Shown here: one piece after another, positions 37,901 to 50,500 of the stretch
Layout of the letters: the number at the start of each line of letters is the position of its first letter
How positions within the stretch are numbered: the stretch's first letter is position 1
From: Axinella damicornis
Taxonomy: Eukaryota > Porifera > Demospongiae > Axinellida > Axinellidae
Assembly: GCA_963931865.1 (NCBI GenBank)
Contig: OZ007505.1
Location: forward strand, 16,357,616 to 16,421,615
Length of the DNA: 64,000 bases
Direction: 5' to 3'
Position numbers and translations under genes: made by a program
Notes under the pieces: generated by a model
Databases searched by the model: none
Seen by the model: only the letters and a program-made list of their open reading frames with translations
Told to the model about the DNA's origin: nothing

Positions 37901-38448
37901 TGAGTGGCAAGGCTAGTGGAGAAAGCTTGAAGGCAGTGGTGATTCAGGACTCCCCCAACAAGGCTGACCGCTCAGTGTCTCCCATTGCCAAGAAGGTGTC
38001 ATTCCTTGGAATGCAACTTGATGCTGTGCCCTCCCGTTCTGGCCGCCCTCTGCCAGCAATTGGTGCTGACCCCACGGCCATCAGTGAACCAGCAAACTGG
38101 CTGTCTCACAAGGGACTCATCAGCAGCAGGCAGCTGCCTCCACTTGCCCACAGCGGTGAGGAAATGCTGGGATCTCACACCTCTCTGCTGTCTGGATCTT
38201 CCCAGCTGCCGTCACAGTTTGGCTCAGCAAACTCTCTCCCTGTACCTGACCCGCGACACAGCAAGGGGCTCTTGTCCAGGCTGTCAGGAGCATTGAACGC
38301 TTCCCTTGATGCTGCCTACCGGCCAGCTGCGACTGGAGGAAAGAAGAAGAAAGACAAGAAGAAGAAGGATGCTGGCAAGAAGCCTCTACGCATGCCTGAG
38401 CACATCCGGGAGGCTTGTCCTCCTCCTCTTCCCTCACCAGGATATTGA
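28441..38448 (+). CDS. ZDHHC1-like palmitoyltransferase (tandem copy 2), one frame lesion
   Basis: DHHC enzymes attach palmitate to cysteines of membrane-bound proteins. Exons: 28441-28656, 28820-29001, 29069-29170, 30687-30962, 31068-31186, 36657-36818, 37396-38448. About 702 residues if the frame is kept; human ZDHHC1 has about 485. Order: N-terminus [10 protein letters not shown]; two hydrophobic segments ([29 protein letters not shown]); cysteine-rich domain [26 protein letters not shown]; two more hydrophobic segments; LTTYDYI; and a long Ser/Pro/Ala-rich tail with a basic run [14 protein letters not shown]. This context resembles ZDHHC1/ZDHHC11. Oddity: exon 4 has one extra base near 30861-30865, giving TGA at 30865-30867. 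The paralogue lacks it, and exon phases before and after fit only without it. It may be a real lesion or a consensus error. Confidence 0.8.
29908..30622. mobile_element. piggyBac-like non-autonomous element, 715 bp
   Basis: TTAA at 29904-29907 and 30623-30626 is the target duplication of piggyBac elements. Ends are CTCTTTAGGGTCC on the left and, as reverse complement, CCCTTTAGGGCCC on the right. A palindrome-like GCGCCTTTTGGCGC lies near the right end. No transposase is visible. It lies in the intron after the DHHC exon of ZDHHC copy 2 and is absent from copy 1. Confidence 0.8.
30494..30543. mobile_element. Hairpin insertion nested in the piggyBac-like element, 50 bp
   Basis: TAGCCTCGTTCCCAGGCCCC, short core CCGAAAATCGG, then GGCCTGGGAACGAGGCTA. 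Perfect 9-bp duplication GTCCGTCAC at 30485-30493 and 30544-30552. Its position inside 29908-30622 means it arrived after the piggyBac-like element. Confidence 0.88.
31202..31812. mobile_element. Insertion of about 600 bp relative to ZDHHC copy 1
   Basis: In copy 1, GTAAGTAGAATCCT is followed directly by GATCACTTGTATATTACCC. In copy 2 about 600 extra bases lie between. They include GGGGGGTACCCCCCCAGG and a GCGCGAAGCGCG palindrome, a style also found at about 59342-59445. Ends are not well defined. Confidence 0.5.
34220..34560. repeat. Two diverged tandem units of a dispersed repeat
   Basis: GATTCTGACCACACGGCCGTG and the like, followed by GATCGCT, CACTGACG and AAACTCACC, occur twice in about 170 bp. 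The reverse complement is found at 58310-58560 and 60450-60640. Confidence 0.5.
34918..35000. repeat. (CA)n microsatellite
   Basis: About 80 bases of CA repeats with three variant steps. Confidence 0.95.
35262..35945. repeat. Two adjacent tandem arrays within the 4.45-kb insertion
   Basis: At 35262-35556 a unit of about 110 bp with GGTTGTCACAACCTTGTGAC and AATCCAAGGTTTT is repeated at least twice. At about 35570-35945 a different unit (GGCATGGCAGTTGATGCC, ATTTCCTGGAAT, CACAAACGC) is repeated three to four times. No coding meaning. Confidence 0.75.
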
Positions 38449-39800
38449 TTCTGGTGAGGTTGCGGCACTCACTCTTGTGTGTGCTGCTTTTATGACTGTT
38501 GGCAGAAAGTGACTGCTGTTTTAGTTTGTAGGTATGACAGCAGATGGCATGCACTGCTGTTCACATGTACATTGATAAACTGTCAGTCAGGTTGTATAGC
38601 ATAGTTCTGGATTTTATTGTATCAGGCAGTGAATCACAGATCTGCTTTTGTATCACTTTCACCTGCTCACTGTGGAGCAGATTGATTGTAACCTGACGAC
38701 AAAAGAAAAGTTTAAAATCCCTGTGAATTTCACAATGAGCAAGTAGCTACAGGTATTTGGGCGCATGGTCTTGATTCACCACTAGTTTAATTTACGACGT
38801 GGATGCATGTTGGTTCTGCATGGTACATACTTTTAAGTATAGGTAACAGTACATACACATTCATATTCAGAACTGCATGGCCCTGGCCCTAATAGTACAA
38901 CCCATCACCCTACTTCCTGCCGGACCAACATCGTTTATAGTTGATCATCACTATTTCCAGGTAGGCTGAAGGCCGAGTCAATAGTTTATAAGTGCAGTCA
39001 ACTATCGCGCTTGGTCTGGCTTCACCAGAGATGCTTTACAAAAGTAGACTGTGCTTGTGTATCAAAACAGGATTGCATGCTGCAGTGTAGATTATTACAC
39101 TACAAACTTGCTAAACTAATAAACACATGGCAACCAAAATAATGTGTCTGCCTAAGCACTGCCATCCTATGGTAGAGTTTGAAGTTCAATCAGAAAAGCC
39201 TATAGCTAGCAGCTAAAACATTAATGATCAGAATCCCGAGCCACACCTATTCCCATTAGGGAACAGTGAATGTGGCACTCAGCATGTAGCTTGATCCAGC
39301 AGTGCAGCGCCGAGGTGACACTTGGATACTGTGCCTTCCACTGGACAACCCGGAGTAGGTTTCAGGGCTCTCACCTATGCAGGCAGAACGGCAACACTTC
39401 AGAGAGCTGCATATGCACTATGATTAAAGCTCAACCTCAATGATTATGGTTAATGTTCCTTCTTTCCCTCATTGTCACCAAAGTCATAACTACATGTAGG
39501 AGAATGCATATGCACAGAGAATACCTGTGGACACAAGCATAATCAGTAGGCATGGCCTCATGTAGTAGGCCAGCCATGCGTAGTTGACTAGCAAGTCAGA
39601 AGTTGTTGCATATTATGTCCACTGAAGTAGTGCACGCTACTCCAATTGCTGGTGTTAGCTCACTGTCCCCTATGAAGAAGAGTAGCTATGAGTTAGAGCG
39701 CTGCTGACTGTGCCACATGCACGGGCACCACCAACTCATACAACCCGTCCGTGTTCTCCATCGGATAAACCGGTAGCTCGTTGCATTCCTATTGCAGCAC
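38449..39800. other. 3' flank of ZDHHC copy 2, no gene seen
   Basis: AT-moderate sequence without convincing exons. AATAAA occurs near 39117 on the plus strand. The 3' ends of the ZDHHC gene (plus) and of the deaminase-like gene (minus) converge here. Confidence 0.5.
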
Positions 39801-40595
39801 ATAATAACTAGACGAATGCAGAACATTGTGGGGCGAGCCTGAGCGAGTACAGTTGTCGAATGTGCATGGAGCAGTTGCATGAGCATGTGTTCCTACATGG
39901 CAGATGCATGTGCATGACTACTGTCAGTGCATGTTATCTGAATGTGACAGAGAGCATAGCACGACTTAAGGACACAGAAGTTATGACACTAAAATACACC
40001 CATGCACTTCACAGCAACTGCGAATCAGGTTAGCCGAAGCAGTCTGGTAGGTAGCTAGGTCCAGGAGAGCTCTCTGTCTTTGTTATCACCACCGGAGGGC
40101 GACTTTCTCATTCTCTGCTGATGCCAGATCTGTGTCTTGACTGCATGTCACAGTGAGGTAAGTGTTACGGAGCGCAGACCAGTCAAGTTCCCATCCTCTG
40201 GCAATAGCTGAAGCAGCAATCTAACACACTGTGATGGTTTATAGCTATTAAAGCCTGCATGCATGCTAGCTAGCTAGCTAGCTAATGCACACCATGATGT
40301 GCTCTGCACGCAGGACATGAGATCGCTTGAAGCACTCTCCCCGTCTTCATGAAATGCTTTATATAGCCCCTCACCGCGCGCTCCATCCTTGTTGAGGTAG
40401 ACCGTTCATGGTTCGTGTCTATGTCGTTGACGTTGCAATGGTGACTTGAGTTCGTTTGTGGTTTGAATTAACGCATGACGCAATGACACGCAAAATACGA
40501 GCAGGAAGTGATTTACGGCACGACGTACGATAGATAGATATATATGGAAAATTCACAGCAAACTCGTCTATGTGGGGCTCGCTCAGGCTCGCCCC
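39801..40595. mobile_element. Inverted-repeat element, dimer unit 1
   Basis: GGGGCGAGCCTGAGCGAG at 39830-39847 is matched by its exact reverse complement at 40578-40595. The interior, about 730 bp, has no long open frame and holds a GCTAGCTAGC tract. The upstream flank CTAGACGAATGCAGAACATT is repeated before unit 2. Confidence 0.75.
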
Positions 40596-41410
40596 AATAA
40601 TACTAGACGAATGCAGAACATTGTGGGGCGAGCCTGAGCGAGTACAGTTGTCGAATGTGCATGGAGCAGTTGCATGAGCATGTGTTCCTACATGGAGCAG
40701 ATGCATGTGCATGACTGTCAGTGCATGTTATCTGAATGTGACAGAGAGCATAGCACGACTTAAGGACACAGAAGTTACACCCATGCACTTCACAGCAACT
40801 GCGAATCAGGTTAGCCGAAGCAGTCTGGTAGGTAGCTAGGTCCAGGAGAGCTCTCTGTCTTTGTTATCACCACCGGAGGGCGACTTTCTCATTCTCTAGA
40901 TCTGCTGATGCCAGATCTGTGTCTTGACTGCATGTCACAGTGAGGTAAGTGTTACGGAGCGCAGACCAGTCAAGTTCCCATCCTCTGGCAATAGCTGAAG
41001 CAGCAGTCTAACACACTGTGATGGTTTATAGCTATTAAAGCCTGCATGCATGCTAGCTAGCTAGCTAATGCACACCATGATGTGCTCTGCATGCAGGACA
41101 TGAGATCGCTTGAAGCACTCTCCCCGTCGACGTCTTCATGAAATGCTTTATATAGCCCCTCACCGCGCGCTCCATCCTTGTTGAGGTAGACCGTTCATGT
41201 GGTTCGTGTCTATGTCGTTGACGTTGCATGCAATGGTGACTTGAGTTCGTTTGTGGTTTGAATTAACGCATGACGCAATGACACGCAAAATACGAGCAGG
41301 AAGTGATTTACGGCACGACGTACGATAGATATATAGATATATATATATAAAGAAATATATGGAAAATTCACAGCAAACTCGTCTATGTGGGGCTCGCTCA
41401 GGCTCGCCCC
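40596..41410. mobile_element. Inverted-repeat element, dimer unit 2
   Basis: Same ends: 40625-40642 and 41393-41410. The interior closely matches unit 1 apart from small insertions such as ATATATATAA near 41340. The two units lie head to tail with a shared 29-bp junction. Confidence 0.75.
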
Positions 41411-41531
41411 AATTATGTAGACAAAACCCTAGCTGAGATCGCAGCCTACATGGACAGATTGGTTGCCTCGCGCTAACTTAAAGGTACTCGGCAATCATTT
41501 GCAGGGCTCCTTCTGGGCCAAATTAACTAAT

Positions 41532-44500
41532 TTAGACCACTAGCTTGGCTTCCCCTGAACTGACAATATGACAAACTGCCAAGGGTAAACATACACATGA
41601 GAGCATAGGCTAATTAGATTAACATTTCTAGCAAAGCTACTGTTAACCGACTTACATCGGCGTGGTTGCCGTCCGTCCAGTTTACACATGTGATAGGCAG
41701 CATTGCCATTTGCAGAAAACGAGATAGAAACTGTGTTTCCTCTTACCACGATACCACGGTTTATTAGGTTCACTGTGCAGTCACCAATTCTGTAACCTAA
41801 AAATACAGTTGTGGATTATATTACAACAAGTCAGCAACACCTGTAAACACTTCCTAACAATCTATTGGCTGTACCAGCATTATTGTGGAACGATAATTTA
41901 ATTTAGCATAAAATTATTAATTACCAATTCGGAATTGTCTTCGTATTTCAACCCTTTCTCCAGTGACAGCATTTCCTACTACTCTCAAAACATATTTCCC
42001 AGGTCTGAGATCTGGATACATAATAGTCATCGAGGTGCCTAAGAGATGGAAATGGAATAGCAAAATTAAGCATGCATCTGCAAGCTAAAGTTCTGGAACC
42101 ACATGTAGCTAAGTGGTTATAATAGACTCACAGTCCTGTTCATTAGAGAAGAGCCGACCGAATCCACGGAGTCCGCGGAGAGTGCATGTAAGGGACTGCA
42201 CAGGCTTGTTGACACTTACATCCACAGTGACTCTCCTCCCAACAATCCTTGGGCTGTTGTTAGTAAATGAAATTTTGAGTGGAATGCCTGGGTGAAAGAA
42301 TGGAGATCAGTAGCTGACCATTCTGTTAAGGTTACGGGATACTCGAGCACGTGCCACGCGAAGTGCATGCTGAATTTTAATCATGGAACTTGAATTGGAC
42401 CTGGTCAACGGTGTCAAAATAGTCATCAAAGGCGGGCATAACGAAAGGTTTTTTTGCTAGCTTAGTCCTTGGCAAATTCATCTGCTGTCTCGCTCAAGAG
42501 AATCGGTTTTTTGGTGAATTGAACTGCTCGTTTTTGGACGGCTAGCTATACAGCGTATCCGTAAAAGCTTCCGTCATGCCCGGCAGCTTGTGACAGCGCA
42601 CCTCCACCGCCAGAACCTTAAGACTGTCTGGATTGCCTGACTTTCTATACTCACTAGACAACTTATGACTGTACACACGAAGGTTGATTACAATGCTGTG
42701 GTACCACAAGTGCTCTAATTAAGGTGCTTCTGCAATAAAGGTGTCCCCAAGACCCCAAATATTAATGTGGCACATCTAGAGCTCTTGGTGGAGTCTATAA
42801 ATCGTGTTAAATATACCGAAGGGGGGACGGAGCTGCCTTCAAACCCTGACTAAAGTGGGGACAGCCCAAACAGACTTATATCTGGAACTCACTCTGTGAA
42901 TACGTCAACCTGCCAGCAATGTAGACTGTCTGTATGTTGCTGTCATCACCTGGAGGGAGAATACATCTAGTGGAATACTTGACCAAGCACTATATAACAC
43001 TCGACTTCTTTCTGACCGTGACTACAGTTCATTATAGTACAATGCACGTCTTCTTGCTTGCTTGACTAATCATACCATGTTAGATAGCTACTGAAGTGTG
43101 TAAATAACCTTTTGCACTGAACAACAATTTACTATGGGCTAATTATTGTTGTGGTCATTAACTTGATACTTATCAGATCAATAAAAGTAAAAACTCAGAT
43201 AAGAATATGATGAGTGGCTTAAATTTTGTCATGTCTCAGGTAGCAACGTGTAGATAGTCAAGTCAGCCTTCTTTTGCACAAATGTAACACAGTTTCTCAA
43301 CGAACATAATGTGTGCATACAGCTAAACGTAGTCTTGTGCCCAGACCCTCTCTGGGAACGAGACTAAGCTAAACGCTGCTATACGGTAGGTAGTACATGT
43401 ATAAACAAGAGAATGATCCTGTAACATACCAAGGTAGAGGAACTTTTCGATTCTAACCTGTAAGTACAGACATTACCCATAATCAAACAAGAAGCAGAGT
43501 TCACTCTTTCTTAGTCCAACAGTGCATGATGACACATCAATGTCATTGCCGTGATGTCATCGCCGTAATGACAATGTCATCATGTGCTCTTTCTTTTGGT
43601 ACTTATGTCTGCACAGGTGTATATTGTTAACTAAGACAGTACATGATCCTCGAAGAGCCAACTGCAGTTCTATTGGATTTAGTTGCATGCCACCTAATAG
43701 TTCAGACCCCAACATCAGATATCAGATATGCTCACCCTTGCAGTGTCCATTGAAGTAGTGTAAAGTGGACTTGGAACACTGGTGTCAACTACGATCGCAT
43801 CAAACTGTTTTCCAATCTGAAACAAAGTGATTTCAGATAATTATCAGATTATTGGCTCTATGAAGTATTGTGCAGTGAATGAAAACAGGTAGTGTCATCA
43901 TGATACAGGTTCAGAGGGGTGGGTTACAACCACAGTAACTCTTAATTCTTTTGTACATACAAATGTGGACTCTTGAGGATTTCAGTGTTTGTAAGGAGCA
44001 GGGAGCAGCACACACAATTTCCGATTACATGATAAATTATATCTATAATTATATATCTGAAAGAGATCGTTGCTTGACTCACCACGTGTTGAACCCGTAA
44101 CATGTTAAACTTCACCCATATTTTAGTTACAAAGTTAGTGAGTCATTTTGCTTAGCAGAATGATGGGTTGAGAGTTCCTACTGGATTTTGAATTCCTGCA
44201 AGAATTATTTGGCACTCTGGTGCAAGCCAAGTGTTCATACATGATCGCATGATTCTTGAGCAGCGTCGAGTGTCACACAAGGGGGCATACCCACCTAGCC
44301 CTCCATGATAAACCGGCCTTGCATTTCATTTTGTTAATTTATGGCCAATTAGCTAACTAGAATTCCTACTTTTCTATTTCTATCCAGTAAATACTTCAGG
44401 ATCATGTTTACACAATAGGACAAATCGGCTTTATTGCAAGCATGAGCATACATACACCCTGGTCTCTTCCATTCATTTATGGGTACTTCCAGCTAAACCT

Positions 44501-47500
44501 AATCAGGAAGGAACCTCCATCTATGTCAGAATCATGACTAGCTCTGACCTATCACTTTGCATACAGCAGGATTTCCACTGTAGTGTTTGCATACAAACAG
44601 AACACTTTCACAGACAAGTATGTGGCCTACCCTTTCCTTTTCCCATAGAACCAGCCCTGAAGTGGATATTCTGCTTCATACGTGGGACTGAACACAGTAC
44701 ATGCAAGCCAAGTATGACTAAGGCCCAACTCTTTGCTCTGGTCCAGTCTGTTTCCTTGCTGCTCAGTGCGTTCCTACCTTACTAATTGTATAATTATGTG
44801 TTCTCTAAAATTAATGACTCTACCAAACGTTATCAGCAAACACTCACATACCTCAAAATTGCCAACTGTATCACCAAGGCGAAGTGCTTTAAGAGTGAAC
44901 GAATTGCAGAAGTATAATCAAGCAGAAATATTTGCGAAAAGAAGAGCAACAGCCTTTGTATAGTGCACACTAGTTGTAGTTATGTGCATCCAGTAGAAAT
45001 GGAATATTAGGCACATCAAATTGCATAAAATGCATTAAAAATCGTACACCCCTTCTGAAAAATGGCTCAAATTTGAATTCAGAACCTTGCAAAAGTACTC
45101 CTACCCACCCTGGGGGTGCCAACTGGGATTTGTGCCTAATGTTCCATTTTTACTTGATGCATTCACACATACTAGACAAAAATAGAAATTCTGAGAAAGG
45201 TTAGAGAGTATATATGTATAGGCACCTTGTGCTCCTCCCATTGTGGCCAAGTAGAACCCCTCTGCAAGTGTGAGTTGGGCGTAGTCAGCAGGTAGGCTCC
45301 CAGTAAGGTTCAGTCGAAGTGCTCGTGACGCAAGGAGGGCCACCCTCATCTCGGCAAGAATGAAAGAGGAATATCCTACTGCATAACCTGCAGGGAAGTT
45401 TTCCCCACCCGCATTACATGGACATAATTTGTTGCCTATGTGTTCCAAATGCAAACTACCATCATTCATGTCCATGAGAGTATACTAGGAATACGCACAG
45501 TATATTCACCTCATGCACATGCTCACTGCTAGCTCATTAGTAGGCGTGGTCTAATCTGGAAGTAAAGGGGCAAAGCTGAAGTCTTGGTTAGCACGATTGT
45601 GCTGGAACAGCTCCTGTACAATACCTCTGGTTGTTGTTTGGGTTTGACAGATCAGATGGAAATGGAAGAGAGATGATGTTAATACGTAAGAACACCCAGA
45701 TGCAATGTCCAATTTGCGGAGTTGAGAGTAGCTAGCTAGAGTGTCATGGGCATGTTTGTTTGTTTTTTTACAGCTGGCAGCTCTTTTAGGCTGGTCTGGG
45801 GGTATATACTCCCCAAGAAAATTAGGAGCTCTAAATGCTGGGTCTGACTCTCAGCTAATCACCCTATTAATTATCAGCATCAGGTAGGAACCCAATATTG
45901 TGTTAGGAAGAGGAGGCAGGACATGATGTAATATTGTACATCACGTGGCTAATTATCATCCATAGCGTGCTTCCTCCTGATAAGTGGTTCACATATGGAA
46001 CAATGTATGTAGTCTATATGAATCCAGTTTCCTTAGTGACACCATAATAATACACCTAGCTACTCCAGTGAAACAGCTAATCTTACGTACCTGTTGCCAA
46101 GCCAACAGTGATTCCAGTGTTGAACATTCTCCTCACATCAACTATGCCACCAATGTTGCTGTGAGAGATGATGATAGACGGACCAGTAGATGTGGAGAGT
46201 GTTACAAGTATAGTACAACTACCAAATTGTTGCAGTTGTGGTTCAATTGCAGAACTGCATTAGGGTGAAACTGGTTAAGTTTGAATTTTTTGGACAGCTA
46301 ATAACAATTACACCGTACAATAATATTTATAGCATTACCTTTTTGAGGGGACCAACTACCCTGCTGCTCTACTTCGGCCATCTCCTTGGTGGTATACTAG
46401 CACATGAGTTCTCAAGTGGTATGCTATTCATTGCTTAGGGGTAGGGTTACTAAAATCCACCAGCTGACTTCTGTCCTTAAACTATCAGTGTTCACCAAAA
46501 CTCATGCACGAATCATTCATTTCCAAAGGAATTGCTGAAGGGACAGGTCTGTCCCCATACCGTGAGGAGAGGTGAGCAGATTGTAGATCATACTTCCTAT
46601 AGCTAGAGAGCTGTCTATAGCATTGTTCTTAGAGAGACATGGAGGGCCTTCTAATGGTGAGGTAACTAGAGTAAAGCAAGGGCTTGAGCTTAATAAATGC
46701 CACCCTTCAACTTGTGTGACTAGCATTGCTGAAAAGTAGCATCTTCACTGGTGAAGTTTCAATTAGCTAGGTGTGATAAATCCAGTCAACAACATACTTC
46801 AAGTCACCGTAGGGACCGTGCGCAATGGATATTCCTCTCCTCCTGTAGGTCTCAATTTCACTGTCACGGAGGTTGACGCTGTAAACCAGCATTGTCTATA
46901 ACAAGGAGAGGTTGTGAATAGATAAGTCTTGTACTAATTTATCACAACGCAGAACCCCAAGCATGCAGGAGACAGTCAGTCACATCTCTATATAATTTCC
47001 ACAGAGGCTTCAAGAACCCTGGATCCACTGAATAATTGAACAACTAGAGGTGCTCAGCAGAGCACGTACCCCGTGCGCAACTTTGACTTGACAGCTATAA
47101 GCTTAGGCCTACCACCGATTATTCATATAGCATGCACGATGAGCTAGCTAGGCCACGATTTACAGCGATATCAGCATGCAGAATGAGATACCGTAAGTTG
47201 TGGCAGTAATGTTAGAAATAGGGTGTGGTCAAGTGGTATAAATTAGAAGCACGACTTTCACGCAGCTTTTCTCGGCCTCTCGAGTAGATCTCTGGTCTGT
47301 GAGTTACGTAGATGCTAGTATTTTCTGAATTCTGACACTTCTATCCTAAAATAAGCCTTCAACAAGGCCTTCACTGCTCAAACCGCTCTACATCTATGGA
47401 CAGACAGACAGACAGACTGACAGACAAACCAATCACTCTACCCCCTGCTGCGCATGCGCACGGGGTAATGACATAGCTAGCCATTAAAATTAAGGTTCCC

Positions 47501-50500
47501 TTGGGTTTGCACTTTGTAACCGTACAAATGGAAGTATGTACTGGACTGAATTGGCTAGAATGGACTAGAGTGTATCAACATGGGAGTGCTAGTGGGAGAT
47601 GTGTGGTGAATAACTGGGTTCTTAGTGAGCAATTCCTTATAGCTAAATTGGACAATTGGAAGAAAAATAATATTGACTAGGACTCTCTGTTTCACTAATA
47701 CAGTCTGGAGGTGCATGTTCTATAGGGTGGATGTCCGTGTGATGAGAATCCCAGATTTAAGTTTTAAGTTGATTGCTACTTTGTATGTGTACTGTACGTC
47801 ATTGTAACCTGTCTATCTCATTATTACTAATTAGCTACTCACCCGGTTCACAGGAAGAATTCCAGCTGCCTCCCATTCTGGTAAAGTAGTAGCACTTTCT
47901 GGTGCTGCCTGAGCAAATCGTATCTACATATCAGCCAATGAACAAAAATGAAGCGTATTAAGCGTATTATCAAAGGGAATATTTGAATTCTTCTCTGTAG
48001 GCAAATGGCTGACTATTACTGTGCTACACAAAAACTCCTAAATCTTACAGAGCAAGGGTGGGGCTACATCAGTCCTTTGATCATTTATTGATCACACCTT
48101 CGCCCGATGAACTGTGCCGTGTAGCTACATAGTTACCTGAACCAAGACATCAGTTGTATTAGCAATCTGTCCGAGAGCTTGCACTAACTCTGGAGAAGCA
48201 GTGGCAGAGAGTTCAGGGCCGATACTCGCTCGGATCAGTGGACTCTATGAGAATGAATGGAATGGAGTATAGACTGTGGACTTCAATTCAGTATGGAGAA
48301 AATCTGGTAGCTATGTGGAGACCAGGGCCACTGTCTCACTATGTAGTAGAGCTAGATTGTACAAGCGGATGGAATGGGATCAAAGATGCGTGATGGCCCC
48401 GGCCAGTTTGGAGATAGATAGGAAGTCTGTTCGTATTTAGCTACAAGCCGAGTTTTCCTTTCCAGTATACACCTTTATAATTATATGTCTCAAAGTGCTA
48501 CAGGCATGCATGGTACAGACTACATAGACCAGCAGTTATACTTGGAATATGTACCAAATAATCATTCCCCTGAAATAAAAACTCAAACCTTGTTTATAGC
48601 TATTGGATATACTAGTGCCAGACCTTAAGAATCATGAACCGTAGGCTTGAAGCTCATGACCTCCTTTCTCTTGATGGGTACATGCACTTAAACAATTATA
48701 CCTTTGGCCGCAACAGGTACATAGCTAGCGTGTATTTAACCCAGTATTAAGGTGTTTTGTAAAGTGCTATTAATTGCAACAGTTACCTCCAATTCTTGAA
48801 TGTATTCCATAAACCTGAACAAAATTAAAGAGCAAAGAATGTTTGATCAAAATATACAACTTTGTCATTCTGTGTTGTGAATTCCAGTGGTAAGCTGTCA
48901 TGCTAGTTACCCTGACCTCACTCTTACTGTGGCTTGTAGCTACACAATAAGTTGGCATTACAAACTGGTGCTACGTACCTTCTCGAACCATTCACAGCCT
49001 CCTCAACAGTTTGTCTAAATCCGGGAATTTCAAATCCTCCTGGTATTGTGTCCAAAGAGTACTGGTGTATAGTTGCCCTTTGCCCAGCTCTATCTGTGAA
49101 AAGTAAAGCGATTTATGAATAATGAGTTTCAAAACCTTCTTTGTGGTAATGTCGCATACAATAATTATGCATCCGATGACGATACTTTCAATTTCATGAT
49201 GTCACTATACTACCAATGTCCTTGGGAGATACGTTCTACATGAGCAGAAAGGGGGAAGGGCTTAGAAAGCAGTCCTGTTACCTTATATGGGCTCCAGGGG
49301 TCATAGCATCACCCAAGCAACTTGATATAATACTCATTAATGGGTGGATGTAGTTATAGTTGTGAATGTATGTAGCTAGGCAGGCTTGATTAGCACTGGA
49401 TTTGTACATAAGGTGTGTGGGGGACATTGAAAACGGAAACGTTTGTATACTATAGTATAGTAGTGGTGAAGTACACAAGAATACTTACGGAAGTACACAT
49501 CGCTGAAACATTCTAAACTTCATCAAGCATACATTACCAGCTGAAGCAGTTCTTGAGCTACTTTATGCACAGTACAACATTGCTTTTGCTGTATAGTAGA
49601 TCATGTAGAGCCCTTTTGTCGGCAAGCTGGCAAGGGCAGTCAAGTGGTTATGGCTTAGCAATGATTCTGCAAAGTTTCCCATTTTGAGGCAAAGTCAAAT
49701 ATAAATATTTCACCATCGAAGTTGCCTAAAGCAATGACTGCACATTGAGGTTTTGCAGTATACTAACATATAATATAGCGTGCCATTAATTTGATGAGGT
49801 CATAGCTATTGTAAATGCATACATGTAAGTAGTTAGTTTAGAGTGGTCCCTTTCTCAGATGATTTCACACTTCATATTGTATTTCCTGGGCCTGGCCCAG
49901 GGAACGTATAGATACAAATGGATACTTACCTACAGCACGAACAAGTTCAATGTTGCTGTCGACACTGGTAGAACCGTAGTAAGCGACTGTGGTTGTTCCA
50001 TAACGGAGATTACGCCTCTGCACACATAAGAGAGTATCCATAAGTTTATGCAACACAAACTGAAAATAACAAGTGTAAATTAACTTAGGTATAGCTTCCG
50101 TATTCAATGCTTACATGGGCCACTCACGTGTACTGCACCAATGTAATGAGATGTCAGAGGAAGTATTATACCCTGACATGCTTAACACACTTCGTTGATG
50201 TGATAGACTCAGCTCTGACTCGCAGCAGAACTGATCACGCACGGTCTAATTTAGCTAACAAGAGGTCCGAGGTTGATGGTCGCAAACAACCAATACTTTA
50301 ATAGACTCACATATGACCAAAGACGATACAAGATGGACAATTACAAGAATAAGAACTCGGGCTTTTATACTTTCCTCCCTAGCAACCTATAGTCCACAAC
50401 AGGAAAACACAATCAACAGCTACGATAAATTAAATACAACACATTAACATGGTAGCATTGTAATCCTTAGCGCATCAACAACCCTAAGCACTAAACAGCA

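Noticed and set aside
39686..39886. Minus-strand segment near 39760 with a peptide-like reading, considered as a further deaminase-like exon
   Set aside because: The phase does not fit the preceding exon end and it overlaps the TIR element; not supported.
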